From positions 6,259 through 70,258 of the forward strand of contig JAKSDL010000075.1 in NCBI GenBank assembly GCA_022360105.1: a stretch of 64,000 nucleotides of DNA. Reading direction: 5' to 3'. Numbering within the stretch: position 1 is the stretch's first letter; each line of letters begins with the position of its first letter. The stretch comes from Pseudomonadota bacterium (lineage in GTDB: Bacteria; SAR324; XYD2-FULL-50-16; JAHJRI01). Of this stretch, positions 17,611 to 25,258 are shown in pieces. Position numbers and translations under genes: made by a program. Under the pieces are notes generated by a model that did no database searches, had not been told where the DNA came from, and saw only the letters and a list, made by a program, of their open reading frames with translations.

Positions 17611-17686
17611 TTATTCTCGCCTCTGTTCATCACTTTTAACAGCACTTGTAAACTCCCTCCCAAGTATCAATTAATACATGAGCATT

Positions 17687-18367
17687 CTATTTGGCTTCCG
17701 GAATTGATTTATCAAAGTGGTAAATACTTTTGATATTAATGTTGCGGTATCTTTCCCATTTGGTGTGGTAAGAGTGGAGATGTATTAAAAAAGGCTTTAT
17801 TGAGTCACCCTTTTTTGACAATTGTTTGCAGGCCTTGTGGATATCTTTCTTTACTTCTAAGGGATGTTGAATAAAGTAATTGGAAAACCTGTATTTACCA
17901 TTTATCTTAAACAGCCTTGACTCAAAATAAGTTCCTTTGGGGCTTCCATACAGATAATCGGGTTGTATAATTTCATATTTCTTTTTGCCGTATAAATCTT
18001 TAACAATGGCATAATGATCAGTCAGCTTTTTGGTGTCAAAAAGAGAATGCACGTGTTCCTCTATGTCCGTAATCAACTCCCCGTTCATTGATGTGGTCTT
18101 ACCTTTGAAAACAGATTGCTTAAAATGATCAAACGGAGATTTCAGAGAATCACTGCACTTCCAGTCGAATGTGAACCATAGCAAAAAAGAATTCATTCTG
18201 TTGGTAAAGCTTGCATCAGTCTCGTTCAGTTTTCCTGTCAACCTGAAATAGTCCTCTCTCGCAATAACCAGTTCATTTGAAAGTTCCGGGTGTGTTTCAA
18301 TGTAGCCGCTGATGCTATCAAAGATTTCTTCAAAAGTAGCAGGATTGACAGAATTATTTTTGTTCAT
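17687..18367 (-). CDS. Protein of unknown function
   Basis: 226 residues, not recognised. No signal peptide or membrane segment. The mid-part has RLTGKLNETDASFTNRMNSF and LLWFTFDWK, then a basic C-terminal half rich in Tyr, His and Lys. It is codon-consistent with its neighbours and ends 77 bp from cheX2, convergent to it. It shares a strand with a small membrane protein gene 22 bp upstream. Confidence 0.6.
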   Translation of the reverse strand: MNKNNSVNPATFEEIFDSISGYIETHPELSNELVIAREDYFRLTGKLNETDASFTNRMNSFLLWFTFDWKCSDSLKSPFDHFKQSVFKGKTTSMNGELITDIEEHVHSLFDTKKLTDHYAIVKDLYGKKKYEIIQPDYLYGSPKGTYFESRLFKINGKYRFSNYFIQHPLEVKKDIHKACKQLSKKGDSIKPFLIHLHSYHTKWERYRNINIKSIYHFDKSIPEAK

Positions 18368-18389
18368 AAAGTTTTAACTTGGTTGTTGA

Positions 18390-18605
18390 TCAAGACTTAT
18401 CCGATACCTTGCTTTTTACCTGATTGATTAACGAAATATAAAACTTATTTCGATTTTTTCTAATTTTTAAAAGCCTTATTGTTCTCCTTACAATTCCCAA
18501 AAACATCAACGAGCAAAGCAAGAACACAGCTACGGCCAACCCCAATGCCCATTGAAGGCCGATTGTGTTGATAATATATTCTGATAGCGCATGAAGCTTT
18601 GCCAT
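18390..18605 (-). CDS. Small single-pass membrane protein
   Basis: 71 residues. One clear transmembrane stretch (about 17-38: LQWALGLAVAVFLLCSLMFL) is followed by a strongly basic tail (RRTIRLLKIRKNRNK), which predicts a cytoplasmic C terminus. Probably co-transcribed with the unknown gene downstream on the same strand. Function unknown. Confidence 0.5.
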   Translation of the reverse strand: MAKLHALSEYIINTIGLQWALGLAVAVFLLCSLMFLGIVRRTIRLLKIRKNRNKFYISLINQVKSKVSDKS

Positions 18606-18701
18606 GTCCAGTCAATAATTACATAATGTTTAAAACTGCCCTGCCTGAAACCGCCTTTGTCTGGCGAGTTCCTAATTCTCTTTCTAGGATAATATTAAAT
18701 G

Positions 18702-18896
18702 TCATCTACAATGTCGATAAAATATCATGACAAAAAAGCCTCCATAATTTCGATCAATTAACACATACTTTTTGGTTTGGTTTAGCCTTGCTTGCCTAGG
18801 GAAAAGGGCTTTTACCCAGGATTTGAATGTGTTATCAGTTTGTGGAACAGTTTCTGATGATCGAGCTAGAACTTGAAAAACCATCTCCTCAATCAT
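18702..18896 (-). CDS. Possible small protein
   Basis: 64 residues from the ATG at 18896 (MIEEMVFQVLARSSET). Its support is a GGAGGG seven bases ahead of that ATG. The composition is unremarkable and no domain is seen. It could be a chance ORF. Confidence 0.3.
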   Translation of the reverse strand: MIEEMVFQVLARSSETVPQTDNTFKSWVKALFPRQARLNQTKKYVLIDRNYGGFFVMIFYRHCR

Positions 18897-19156
18897 GCAG
18901 TAACCCTCCATTTTGAATGATTGTCTATCTGATTGCTTATTATTTGTTCATCAAAACAAAAAGCGGAGCTTTCACCAAAAACCGATAACTGAACACTGTA
19001 ATCGTGCACCTTTGCCTTATATATAACAGGAACTGAAAAACTGACACATTTTAAAAACCTAAAATGCGTGAATTAAATGCCTTCAAAAAATAAATAGGGC
19101 CTAAAACCGACCAGAATTGAATTTCTTGTAGCAAAAAAAGCAAAATCATTTACAAA

Positions 19157-19185
19157 CCAAAAATCAAATATTTTTGCATTTTTGG
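19157..19185. repeat. Perfect 8-bp inverted repeat upstream of the recombinase
   Basis: CCAAAAAT (19157-19164) and ATTTTTGG (19178-19185) are separated by 13 bases, about 50 bp before the -35 box. It may be an operator or a recombinase-binding site. Confidence 0.4.
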
Positions 19186-19233
19186 CCCTGTTTTTCGAAA
19201 ATCATTAAAAAAACACAAAATTGAGCAAAATTC

Positions 19234-19261
19234 TTGCTATTTTTTTAACTGTGTCTATAAT
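19234..19261 (+). promoter_or_regulatory. Sigma70-type promoter of the recombinase
   Basis: TTGCTA (19234-19239), 16 bases, then a perfect TATAAT (19256-19261). The -35 lies in an AGCAA-AATTC-TTGCT inverted repeat (19224-19238), a possible autoregulatory operator. Because the -10 overlaps the TTG at 19261, translation must begin later, at ATG 19321. Confidence 0.6.
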
Positions 19262-19320
19262 TGAGGTTATACACACAACTATGCTTTTCAGTCAATTTTG
19301 TGCTTAAAACCAACGTGGCA

Positions 19321-20298
19321 ATGAAATTTGAAATCGAATCAAAACAGACTCTGGAAATTTTACCTCAAAGTATCGGCTATCAAGAGGCTCGTTTCGCAAA
19401 AAATGAGTCTATCTGGAGTAAGCTTGGAGAAATCACCGTTGAGCAGGCTCTTGGAAAATGGTTGGCCGGGTTAACTGAAAACACACACATTAATTACCTG
19501 ACTGGATTTAAAAAGTTGGTGGAGAAGGAGCTTATCGATCCGCTGCAGTCAATTCAGGCGTTTAGTTTGATTAATCATGAATCGATAATTGATGAGATCA
19601 AATTGATATCTGATTGGAGCGAAGCAACCAGGCAAGCCCGGGCTGCAGCCTATATCTCCTTTACGGGATTCCTGCAGAGGAGAACACAAGGTATTGTCCG
19701 AAAGGCGGTAGCCAACAAGGAAGGTGCAAATAAAACCTTTTTCAAGGTCAGAGACAAGGTCACAACCAACGCCCTCAATCCGACACAAACAAGAAAATTT
19801 CTCCAGGAGTTGGAGAATATCAATCCCAGGGATGCGCTTGTTGCCAAGCTGATGTTGCAGGGAGGAAAACGAAAGACGGAAGTATTAGCGCTGGAAGTGA
19901 AGGATATTGATTTTGAAAACAAGCAAATTGCTTTTGTGCAATCTAAGACCAGGGGGCAACTCAAGCGGACCGTCATTAATTATCCGGATCATGTTTTACA
20001 GGAGTTGCAGGACTACGTGAAAGACAGAAACGGCCTGGTTTTTGTGACCAGAAATAGTAAGCCGATCGCGGTGAATCAAATCGACAGGAATTTCAAAATA
20101 GCAGGTGTGAGGGCAGGGATTACTTTCAAGGTGTCGCCACATGTCTTGCGAGTGACCCTGGTTACCCGTTTGAAGGAACTCAAGGTTCAAGATACTGATA
20201 TCATGAAAATCACTGGACATGCGAATCCGGCACAACTGGCAAGTTACGACAAATCAGATTTGGCCGACAATGCGAGTCTGTATCATCATTTTGTCTAA
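19321..20298 (+). CDS. Tyrosine recombinase of the chlamydial plasmid integrase (pGP7-D/pGP8-D) type
   Basis: 325 residues from ATG 19321. All catalytic residues are present: Arg184 (LQGGKRKTEVLALE), Lys209, His274 and Arg277 (SPHVLRVTLVT), His300 (IMKITGHANP) and Tyr309 (ASYDKSD). An N-terminal SAM-like domain spans about 35-130. From memory of the pGP8-D sequence, shared blocks include QARAAAYISF, RTQGIV, INPRDALVAKLMLQGGKR, PHVLR and TDIMKITGHA, with order and spacing kept. No excisionase, phage, plasmid or integron gene is beside it. Its role could be plasmid or chromosome dimer resolution, or integration of a small element. The recombinase call is certain; the chlamydial affinity rests on recalled motifs. 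Confidence 0.93.
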   Translation: MKFEIESKQTLEILPQSIGYQEARFAKNESIWSKLGEITVEQALGKWLAGLTENTHINYLTGFKKLVEKELIDPLQSIQAFSLINHESIIDEIKLISDWSEATRQARAAAYISFTGFLQRRTQGIVRKAVANKEGANKTFFKVRDKVTTNALNPTQTRKFLQELENINPRDALVAKLMLQGGKRKTEVLALEVKDIDFENKQIAFVQSKTRGQLKRTVINYPDHVLQELQDYVKDRNGLVFVTRNSKPIAVNQIDRNFKIAGVRAGITFKVSPHVLRVTLVTRLKELKVQDTDIMKITGHANPAQLASYDKSDLADNASLYHHFV

Positions 20299-20336
20299 GA
20301 ATGAAGCCGGAAAGGATCTTGAAAAAGGCGGGTGGA

Positions 20337-20361
20337 TGATCTGTGTGGATCACACAGATCA
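20337..20361. repeat. Perfect 25-bp palindrome downstream of the recombinase
   Basis: TGATCTGTGTG (20337-20347) and CACACAGATCA (20351-20361) are perfect inverted arms of 11 bp around GAT. It lies 39 bp after the recombinase stop and 24 bp before the rplC stop, between convergent genes. It could be the recombinase's target, since paired 11-bp arms recall dif sites (though those have a ~6-bp centre), or a terminator for rplC, which has a CTTTTT further on in that direction. It is not a canonical terminator. Confidence 0.55.
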
Positions 20362-20384
20362 CATTTAAGGATACACGGATTCGA

Positions 20385-21020
20385 TTATTTCCCTTTTGTT
20401 GTTCGTCTAACCTCAACAAACCTACCATTTGGACCCGGTATTGCGCCTTTGATCAGAAGCACATTTAGATCCTTGTTGATATCAACAATTTCCAGACCCT
20501 GTGTTGTCGCTCTTACATTACCGTATTGACCAGGCATCTTCTTGTTCTTGAAAATCTTTGCAGGTGTAGCGCTTTGTCCGATTGCCCCGGTGCCCCTGTT
20601 GAACCTGTGACCGTGAGCTGCCGGACCGCCGGAAAAGTTGTGTCGTTTCATTACACCTGTAAAACCACGACCTTTTGAAGTACCGGAAACATCAACGATT
20701 TCACCCTTTTCAAAAAGGCTGACGTCAAATGTTTGTCCAACTTCAATTTCATCAATATTCTCTACTTTGAATTCCCGAAGCAGTTTGGTCGGCTTTTGGT
20801 CTTTATAATGCCCTTTCAATGGTTTTGTGATATTCTTTTCCTTTGATTTTACCACTTCCTCAAACCCGACTTGTACTGCCTGGTAGCCGTCCTTTTCCAC
20901 TGTCTTTTTCTGTATGACGGTTACCGGTCCCGATTGCACTACCGTAACAGGTACTCGTTCACCATCTTCGGTGAAAAACTGGGTCATACCTACTTTTTTT
21001 CCTAAAAGTCCGTTCAACAT
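20385..21020 (-). CDS. rplC: 50S ribosomal protein L3, outside the S10 operon
   Basis: 211 residues, full length. The start MLNGLLGKKVGMTQFF and the core HNFSGGPAAHGHRFNRG, GAIGQSATPAK and KKMPGQYGNV are diagnostic. The Gln methylated by PrmB lies in GAIGQ. L3 binds 23S rRNA and starts 50S assembly. It normally sits in rpsJ-rplC-rplD. Here the gene upstream is a glycosyltransferase and the gene downstream is the recombinase, so rplC stands alone with its own promoter. AGGA lies six bases before the ATG. It could be a relocated sole copy or a second copy; the window cannot decide. Confidence 0.96.
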   Translation of the reverse strand: MLNGLLGKKVGMTQFFTEDGERVPVTVVQSGPVTVIQKKTVEKDGYQAVQVGFEEVVKSKEKNITKPLKGHYKDQKPTKLLREFKVENIDEIEVGQTFDVSLFEKGEIVDVSGTSKGRGFTGVMKRHNFSGGPAAHGHRFNRGTGAIGQSATPAKIFKNKKMPGQYGNVRATTQGLEIVDINKDLNVLLIKGAIPGPNGRFVEVRRTTKGK

Positions 21021-21075
21021 GATGTGTCCTAAAATATGATCTGCTAAAAAATAATCGATTTTCTTTTAAACAGAA

Positions 21076-21105
21076 ATTATAACTATGCTGTGACTGCAGT
21101 GTCAA
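21076..21105 (-). promoter_or_regulatory. Near-consensus sigma70 promoter of rplC
   Basis: On the minus strand TTGACA (21105-21100), 18 bases, TATAAT (21081-21076). Both hexamers are perfect. The -10 ends 55 bp ahead of the rplC ATG, so rplC has a dedicated strong promoter. Confidence 0.8.
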
Positions 21106-21143
21106 TAGCTTTGATAGGTAAATTGAAGGTTTTGTTCCGGATT

Positions 21144-21162
21144 TTGGGTCTGTTAGACCCAA
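21144..21162. terminator. Hairpin between the glycosyltransferase gene and the rplC promoter
   Basis: TTGGGTCT (21144-21151) pairs perfectly with AGACCCAA (21155-21162) across a 3-base loop. It lies after the glycosyltransferase stop and may end its transcript. No T-tract follows on the minus strand, so it is not a standard intrinsic terminator. Confidence 0.35.
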
Positions 21163-21181
21163 TCAAAAAACGAATCCTATT

Positions 21182-21919
21182 TTAAATTAAAAGATGTTTT
21201 TTTCTGGAGAACAAAACATCCAATGCTAGTTTGACGTACCGAAAGTTTTTCAAGAAGGTATTTTTACTCTCGCCTTCTTTTCGTCCGATCCATACTGTTG
21301 GAATTTGAGAGACCTTATAGCCCAATTTCAATGGTTTTACAGTGGTTTCAATATAGATCTCGTGAAAAGTGCCTTCCCATTTAATCGTTTCGGCAACACT
21401 TCGTTTTATTGTCTTAAATCCATAAGTAAGGTCACCTATACGTGTCATATATAAGATCTTAAAAAGGAACTGAAATCCCCAGTTTAATACCAATTTAATG
21501 GGATCGTAATTTTCAAATCCTCCTCCTTTGAGCCATCTGTTGCCAATTACCAAATCGCAGCCATTTGCTTCTATTTCAGCAAACATTCTATCCACAGCTT
21601 CCGGTTCCGTTTCCAGATCAGCCGAAAGTAAAGCGATGTAATCTCCTGTCGCAAGCTCCAATCCCTCCCTGATTGCCCAGCCAACACCCGGATTATTTTT
21701 CTGAATATGCATACTTAAAAAAGTGTGACTTTCTGCCAGTTCTTTGCAAGTTTCCATGCATTCAGCGCTGGATTTGGGAGATACTGTCAGAATGATTTCT
21801 TTTATATAGCCGCGATCTTTTGCTAATATCCGGTCAATAGTCTCCCTAAGGGAGTATGTTTCAGAAAAAACAGTTACCACGACACTTAAAGAAATATCCG
21901 GGTTGCTGGTATTTGTCAT
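21182..21919 (-). CDS. Glycosyltransferase family 2
   Basis: 245 residues from the ATG at 21919 (MTNTSNPDISLSVVVTVF). A TTG at 21976 would add 19 residues that do not look conserved. A GT-A fold is evident: SVVVTVFSE at the start, GVGWAIREGLELATGDYIAL, and the metal-binding SADLETEPEAVD. It resembles dolichol-phosphate-mannose-synthase-like or polyprenyl-phosphate glycosyltransferases, but no membrane segments follow. It is divergent from the GDP-sugar gene cluster, which suggests a polysaccharide or glycan role. Confidence 0.85.
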   Translation of the reverse strand: MTNTSNPDISLSVVVTVFSETYSLRETIDRILAKDRGYIKEIILTVSPKSSAECMETCKELAESHTFLSMHIQKNNPGVGWAIREGLELATGDYIALLSADLETEPEAVDRMFAEIEANGCDLVIGNRWLKGGGFENYDPIKLVLNWGFQFLFKILYMTRIGDLTYGFKTIKRSVAETIKWEGTFHEIYIETTVKPLKLGYKVSQIPTVWIGRKEGESKNTFLKNFRYVKLALDVLFSRKKHLLI

Positions 21920-22075
21920 AATCGAATTCAGGATAGTTTGCAGATTAGTGGATAAGCGGCCATACTTCAACTTCAAGATGCGGCAGTTCGTATTGAAGAG
22001 TTTTGGGCAGGCCTTTGGGAGTACTATTATGGGGGTGAAACACTTGATGTTGACCTACTATTTGTCTAGCTTTAC

Positions 22076-22104
22076 TTGATATACAGAAATCTATGCAATA
22101 TGCT
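22076..22104 (+). promoter_or_regulatory. Candidate promoter of the GDP-sugar gene cluster
   Basis: TTGATA (22076-22081), 17 bases, TATGCT (22099-22104), 37 bp before the fcl ATG. Confidence 0.5.
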
Positions 22105-22141
22105 TAAGCTTTATACTTAGCTGCTAATCCCTGTTTAAGCA

Positions 22142-23071
22142 ATGAAAAAGACATCAAAAATATATGTAGCGGGTCATCGCGGAATGGTAGGATCTGCTAT
22201 TTTGCGTTATCTGGAAAGGGAAGGATACCAGTCTTTGACTTATAAAACCCGATCAGAGCTGGATTTAACCGATCATACTGCTGTTTCGGACTTTTTTAAA
22301 AAAGAGAAACCCGAATATGTTTTTCTAGCTGCTGCAAAAGTCGGCGGCATTCACGCTAACAGCACCTACCCGGCTGAATTTCTGTATCAAAATCTGGCCA
22401 TTCAATCCAACATCATCCATAACGCCTATCTTAATGGCGTTACAAAACTTTTGTTTTTGGGAAGTTCATGCATTTACCCCAGGTCATGTCCTCAACCAAT
22501 TAAGGAAGAATACTTGCTTTCCGATTATCTGGAACCAACAAACGAAGCTTACGCCATTGCAAAGATTACCGGGATTAAGATGTGTCAGAGTTATAATTAT
22601 CAATACGGCACAAACTATATTTCGGCAATGCCTACCAACTTATTCGGTATCAATGACAACTTTCACCCTGAGAACTCACATGTTGTTGCTGCCTTAATTA
22701 GACGTTTTCATGAGGCCAAACTTGAAAACCGGAAAAAAGTAGTAATTTGGGGCTCGGGAATTCCAAAACGGGAGTTTCTTTATGTAGATGACTTAGCTGA
22801 AGCTTGTATATTTTTGATGAACGGTTATTCAGAACCTTCTCACATCAATGTGGGTACGGGGTTGGAGATTACTATCAAGGAATTTGCTGAGATCGTCAGG
22901 GAGATAGTTGATATCGATGTTGCTTTAATTTTTGATGATAGCAAACCAGACGGCATGCCAAGAAAAGTGATGGATATAAGTAGAATCAGAAACCTGGGCT
23001 GGCAGGCTAAAACATCGTTAAAGGACGGTCTAAAAGTAGCATATGACTGGTATCGCCAAACTCATTCCTAA
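22142..23071 (+). CDS. fcl: GDP-L-fucose synthase
   Basis: 309 residues. It epimerises and reduces GDP-4-keto-6-deoxy-D-mannose to GDP-L-fucose with NADPH. The Rossmann motif is [13 protein letters not shown] (8-20). The catalytic Ser and Cys lie in GSSCIYP, and Tyr/Lys in [29 protein letters not shown] is a family hallmark. The next gene is a related reductase 48 bp on. No GDP-mannose 4,6-dehydratase gene of the usual type is in the window. Confidence 0.94.
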   Translation: MKKTSKIYVAGHRGMVGSAILRYLEREGYQSLTYKTRSELDLTDHTAVSDFFKKEKPEYVFLAAAKVGGIHANSTYPAEFLYQNLAIQSNIIHNAYLNGVTKLLFLGSSCIYPRSCPQPIKEEYLLSDYLEPTNEAYAIAKITGIKMCQSYNYQYGTNYISAMPTNLFGINDNFHPENSHVVAALIRRFHEAKLENRKKVVIWGSGIPKREFLYVDDLAEACIFLMNGYSEPSHINVGTGLEITIKEFAEIVREIVDIDVALIFDDSKPDGMPRKVMDISRIRNLGWQAKTSLKDGLKVAYDWYRQTHS

Positions 23072-23119
23072 ATCAGTCAAATTGATAATCAAACCTAATA
23101 ATCAAATCAGGAGTGCCCG

Positions 23120-24061
23120 TTGAAAACTTTAATCACCGGTATCACCGGGATGATCGGATCTCACTTTGCCAACGCAGTGGAACAAAATGGCTGGGATTTT
23201 GCCGGAATAGCCAGAAACAGTGCAACCAGCAGGCTTTCGGCAGAACCGGATAAACATGTCCATAGAATTGATATTCTGGATCGGGATGCCATTGATCAGT
23301 TATTCAAAGATTTCAAACCTGAGCTGGTAATTCATATGGCAGCTCAAGCCTTTAACGGCATCTCCTGGAAAACTGAAGAATCCACCCATTTGACAAATTT
23401 TCAGGGAACAACCAATGTGCTTCGAGCCTGCAGATTTCATGCACCTGATGCAAAAGTGGTTATTGCCTGCAGCAGTGCAGAATACGGTGATATCAAGCCT
23501 GAGGATTGTCCCCTGGTGGAAGAAAGACTGTTAAGGCCGATATCTCCATACGGGGTTACGAAGGTGGCTAATGAAAACCTTGGTTATCAATACTTTCTAA
23601 ACTACGGCATGAATGTGTTTCTTCCCCGATTGTTTATTCATGTCGGTACCGGACATCCTCCTGCGACGGCCATACAGAATTTTGCCAGGCAATTGGCATT
23701 GATAAAAAAAGGAAGACTTGAGCCTGTTGTCAAAGTTGGAAACCTGGAATCTGCCAGAGATTTTATCGATGTTCGTGATGGAGTTGACGGCATGATGAAG
23801 ATGATAGAAAAAGGACAACCCGGAGATCCCATCAATATCTGTACGGGTACTGCCCATAAAATATCCTGGATTTTGGATAAGCTGATTGAAATATCGGGGC
23901 TGGATATTGATGTTGTGAAAGACCCTGATCTATTTCGGCCATCAGACGAACCACTGTTGCTTGGTGATAATTCCAAGTTGCTTGCCTTGGGGTGGAAACA
24001 AAAATTCACTATTGAGCAAACACTGGAAGATGTTTTTAACGATTGGCTTTCCAGAATCTAA
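23120..24061 (+). CDS. NAD(P)-dependent sugar epimerase/reductase, GDP-6-deoxymannose reductase (Rmd)-like
   Basis: 313 residues starting at a TTG with CAGGAG upstream. An extended SDR: TLITGITGMIGSHFA, VIHMAAQAF, ACSSAEYG, and the YxxxK pair in SPYGVTKVANE. The segment LRPISPYGVTK...FIHVGTGHPPATAIQNFARQ recalls Rmd (GDP-4-keto-6-deoxymannose reductase) and its relative Gmd. It could supply GDP-rhamnose, or replace Gmd and feed the preceding fucose synthase. The exact reaction is uncertain. Confidence 0.8.
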   Translation: MKTLITGITGMIGSHFANAVEQNGWDFAGIARNSATSRLSAEPDKHVHRIDILDRDAIDQLFKDFKPELVIHMAAQAFNGISWKTEESTHLTNFQGTTNVLRACRFHAPDAKVVIACSSAEYGDIKPEDCPLVEERLLRPISPYGVTKVANENLGYQYFLNYGMNVFLPRLFIHVGTGHPPATAIQNFARQLALIKKGRLEPVVKVGNLESARDFIDVRDGVDGMMKMIEKGQPGDPINICTGTAHKISWILDKLIEISGLDIDVVKDPDLFRPSDEPLLLGDNSKLLALGWKQKFTIEQTLEDVFNDWLSRI

Positions 24062-24088
24062 TTCTTATTAATTTAAAATGTTGTTTCT

Positions 24089-25225
24089 ATGAACAAGCCC
24101 ATTCATATTGTCTTTACGACTATTTACCACCCTTCCGTCTTGGAAGATCTTCTTGCAAACCTTACGAGTTTTAATCACCTGGAGTCGGTTAAAGTCTGGG
24201 TAGTAGGAGATAATAAGACTCCGGAATCTTGTGGCAACCTATGTAAAACCGTCACCGATAAAGGAATGGAGACCATTTATCTCGATATCGCAACTCAGGA
24301 TGAGTGGGGAGAGCGATGCAAGGATTTTTATACACGAATTCCTTACAACAATGAGACAAGAAGGAATATTGGATATCTGCATGCACTGGAAGATGGTTGC
24401 GATATTTTAATCAGTATCGACGATGACAATTTTCCGACAGAGGACGATCTGGTAGGATTCCATAAGAATACTGGTAGGACCTGGGATGGTAAGTTAATCA
24501 GTGAAGAAACCGGATTTCATAATATATGTGAGTATTTGGAAATCAAACCCGACAGACAGGTATTTCCCAGGGGATTTCCATTCCGGCTTAGAGGCCTTCC
24601 CAATCAAAATTTATTTGAGACAGTGGACAGGCCGGTTAAGATTGGTGTAACAGCCGGACTCTGGCTTTCTGATCCGGATATTGACGCCACAACCTGGCTA
24701 AACGGAAAAGTGGAGGGAGTTGCCTATAAGGGAGAAGATGTCCAGGTCTTAAAACAAAGCACTTGGTCACCTGTTAACACTCAAAATACAAGCGTCATCA
24801 GGGAACTGATTCCGGCTTATTTATGCATTCCCATGGGATGGGCCGTTCCAGGGGGTAATATTCAACGGTATGGGGATATCTGGGGAGGCTATTTTTTGCA
24901 GGCCTTAATGAAAGGCACTGAATATCATGTAGCTTTTGGAAAACCTATTGTGGACCACAGGAGGAATCCACATGATTATGTTGATGATTTGAGATTTGAA
25001 TACTGGGGAATGATACTGACCGATTGGCTGGTTCAGAAATTACAAAATGATTTCAGCCCAAAAGAGGATTCAATTGTGGACAGAGTCAATGAACTGGCCG
25101 GATTCATACACAATCAGGCCATACCAGATTTGCCGGATTGGTGTCCTCAAGAAATAAACGAGTTTTTACTTTGGACTGAAGGCAATTTAAAAACATGGTC
25201 TGCTGCATGTCGTGCCATGCTATAA
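24089..25225 (+). CDS. Homologue of plant reversibly glycosylated polypeptide (GT75, UDP-arabinopyranose mutase-like)
   Basis: 378 residues. Blocks recalled from plant RGPs align in order: the IDDDNF nucleotide-sugar site (Asp111-113), FPRGFPFRLRG (159-169, compare FVRGYPFSLR), GLWLSDPDIDATTWL (190 onwards, compare GLWLNIPDYDAPTQL), and RYGDIWGGYF with a following NP pair. Plant RGPs interconvert UDP-arabinopyranose and UDP-arabinofuranose and self-glycosylate on an Arg near the FVRG block; the equivalent Arg161 is present. No signal peptide or membrane segment. It ends the GDP-sugar cluster. Whether it is a mutase or a glycosyltransferase is unknown. Confidence 0.75.
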   Translation: MNKPIHIVFTTIYHPSVLEDLLANLTSFNHLESVKVWVVGDNKTPESCGNLCKTVTDKGMETIYLDIATQDEWGERCKDFYTRIPYNNETRRNIGYLHALEDGCDILISIDDDNFPTEDDLVGFHKNTGRTWDGKLISEETGFHNICEYLEIKPDRQVFPRGFPFRLRGLPNQNLFETVDRPVKIGVTAGLWLSDPDIDATTWLNGKVEGVAYKGEDVQVLKQSTWSPVNTQNTSVIRELIPAYLCIPMGWAVPGGNIQRYGDIWGGYFLQALMKGTEYHVAFGKPIVDHRRNPHDYVDDLRFEYWGMILTDWLVQKLQNDFSPKEDSIVDRVNELAGFIHNQAIPDLPDWCPQEINEFLLWTEGNLKTWSAACRAML

Positions 25226-25258
25226 CTACAATTAATGTAACATCAAGATAAGCAACAA

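Larger units (their letters stand above)
18912..19320. other. AT-rich region upstream of the recombinase
   Basis: About 400 bp rich in A/T runs, with no credible ORF. It holds an inverted repeat at 19157-19185 and the recombinase promoter at 19234-19261. Base composition is visibly more AT-rich than the flanking genes. Confidence 0.5.

Noticed and set aside
19261..19320. TTG 19261 as the recombinase start
   Set aside because: The TATAAT box overlaps this codon, so the transcript would begin after it, and the added 20 residues do not resemble the family.
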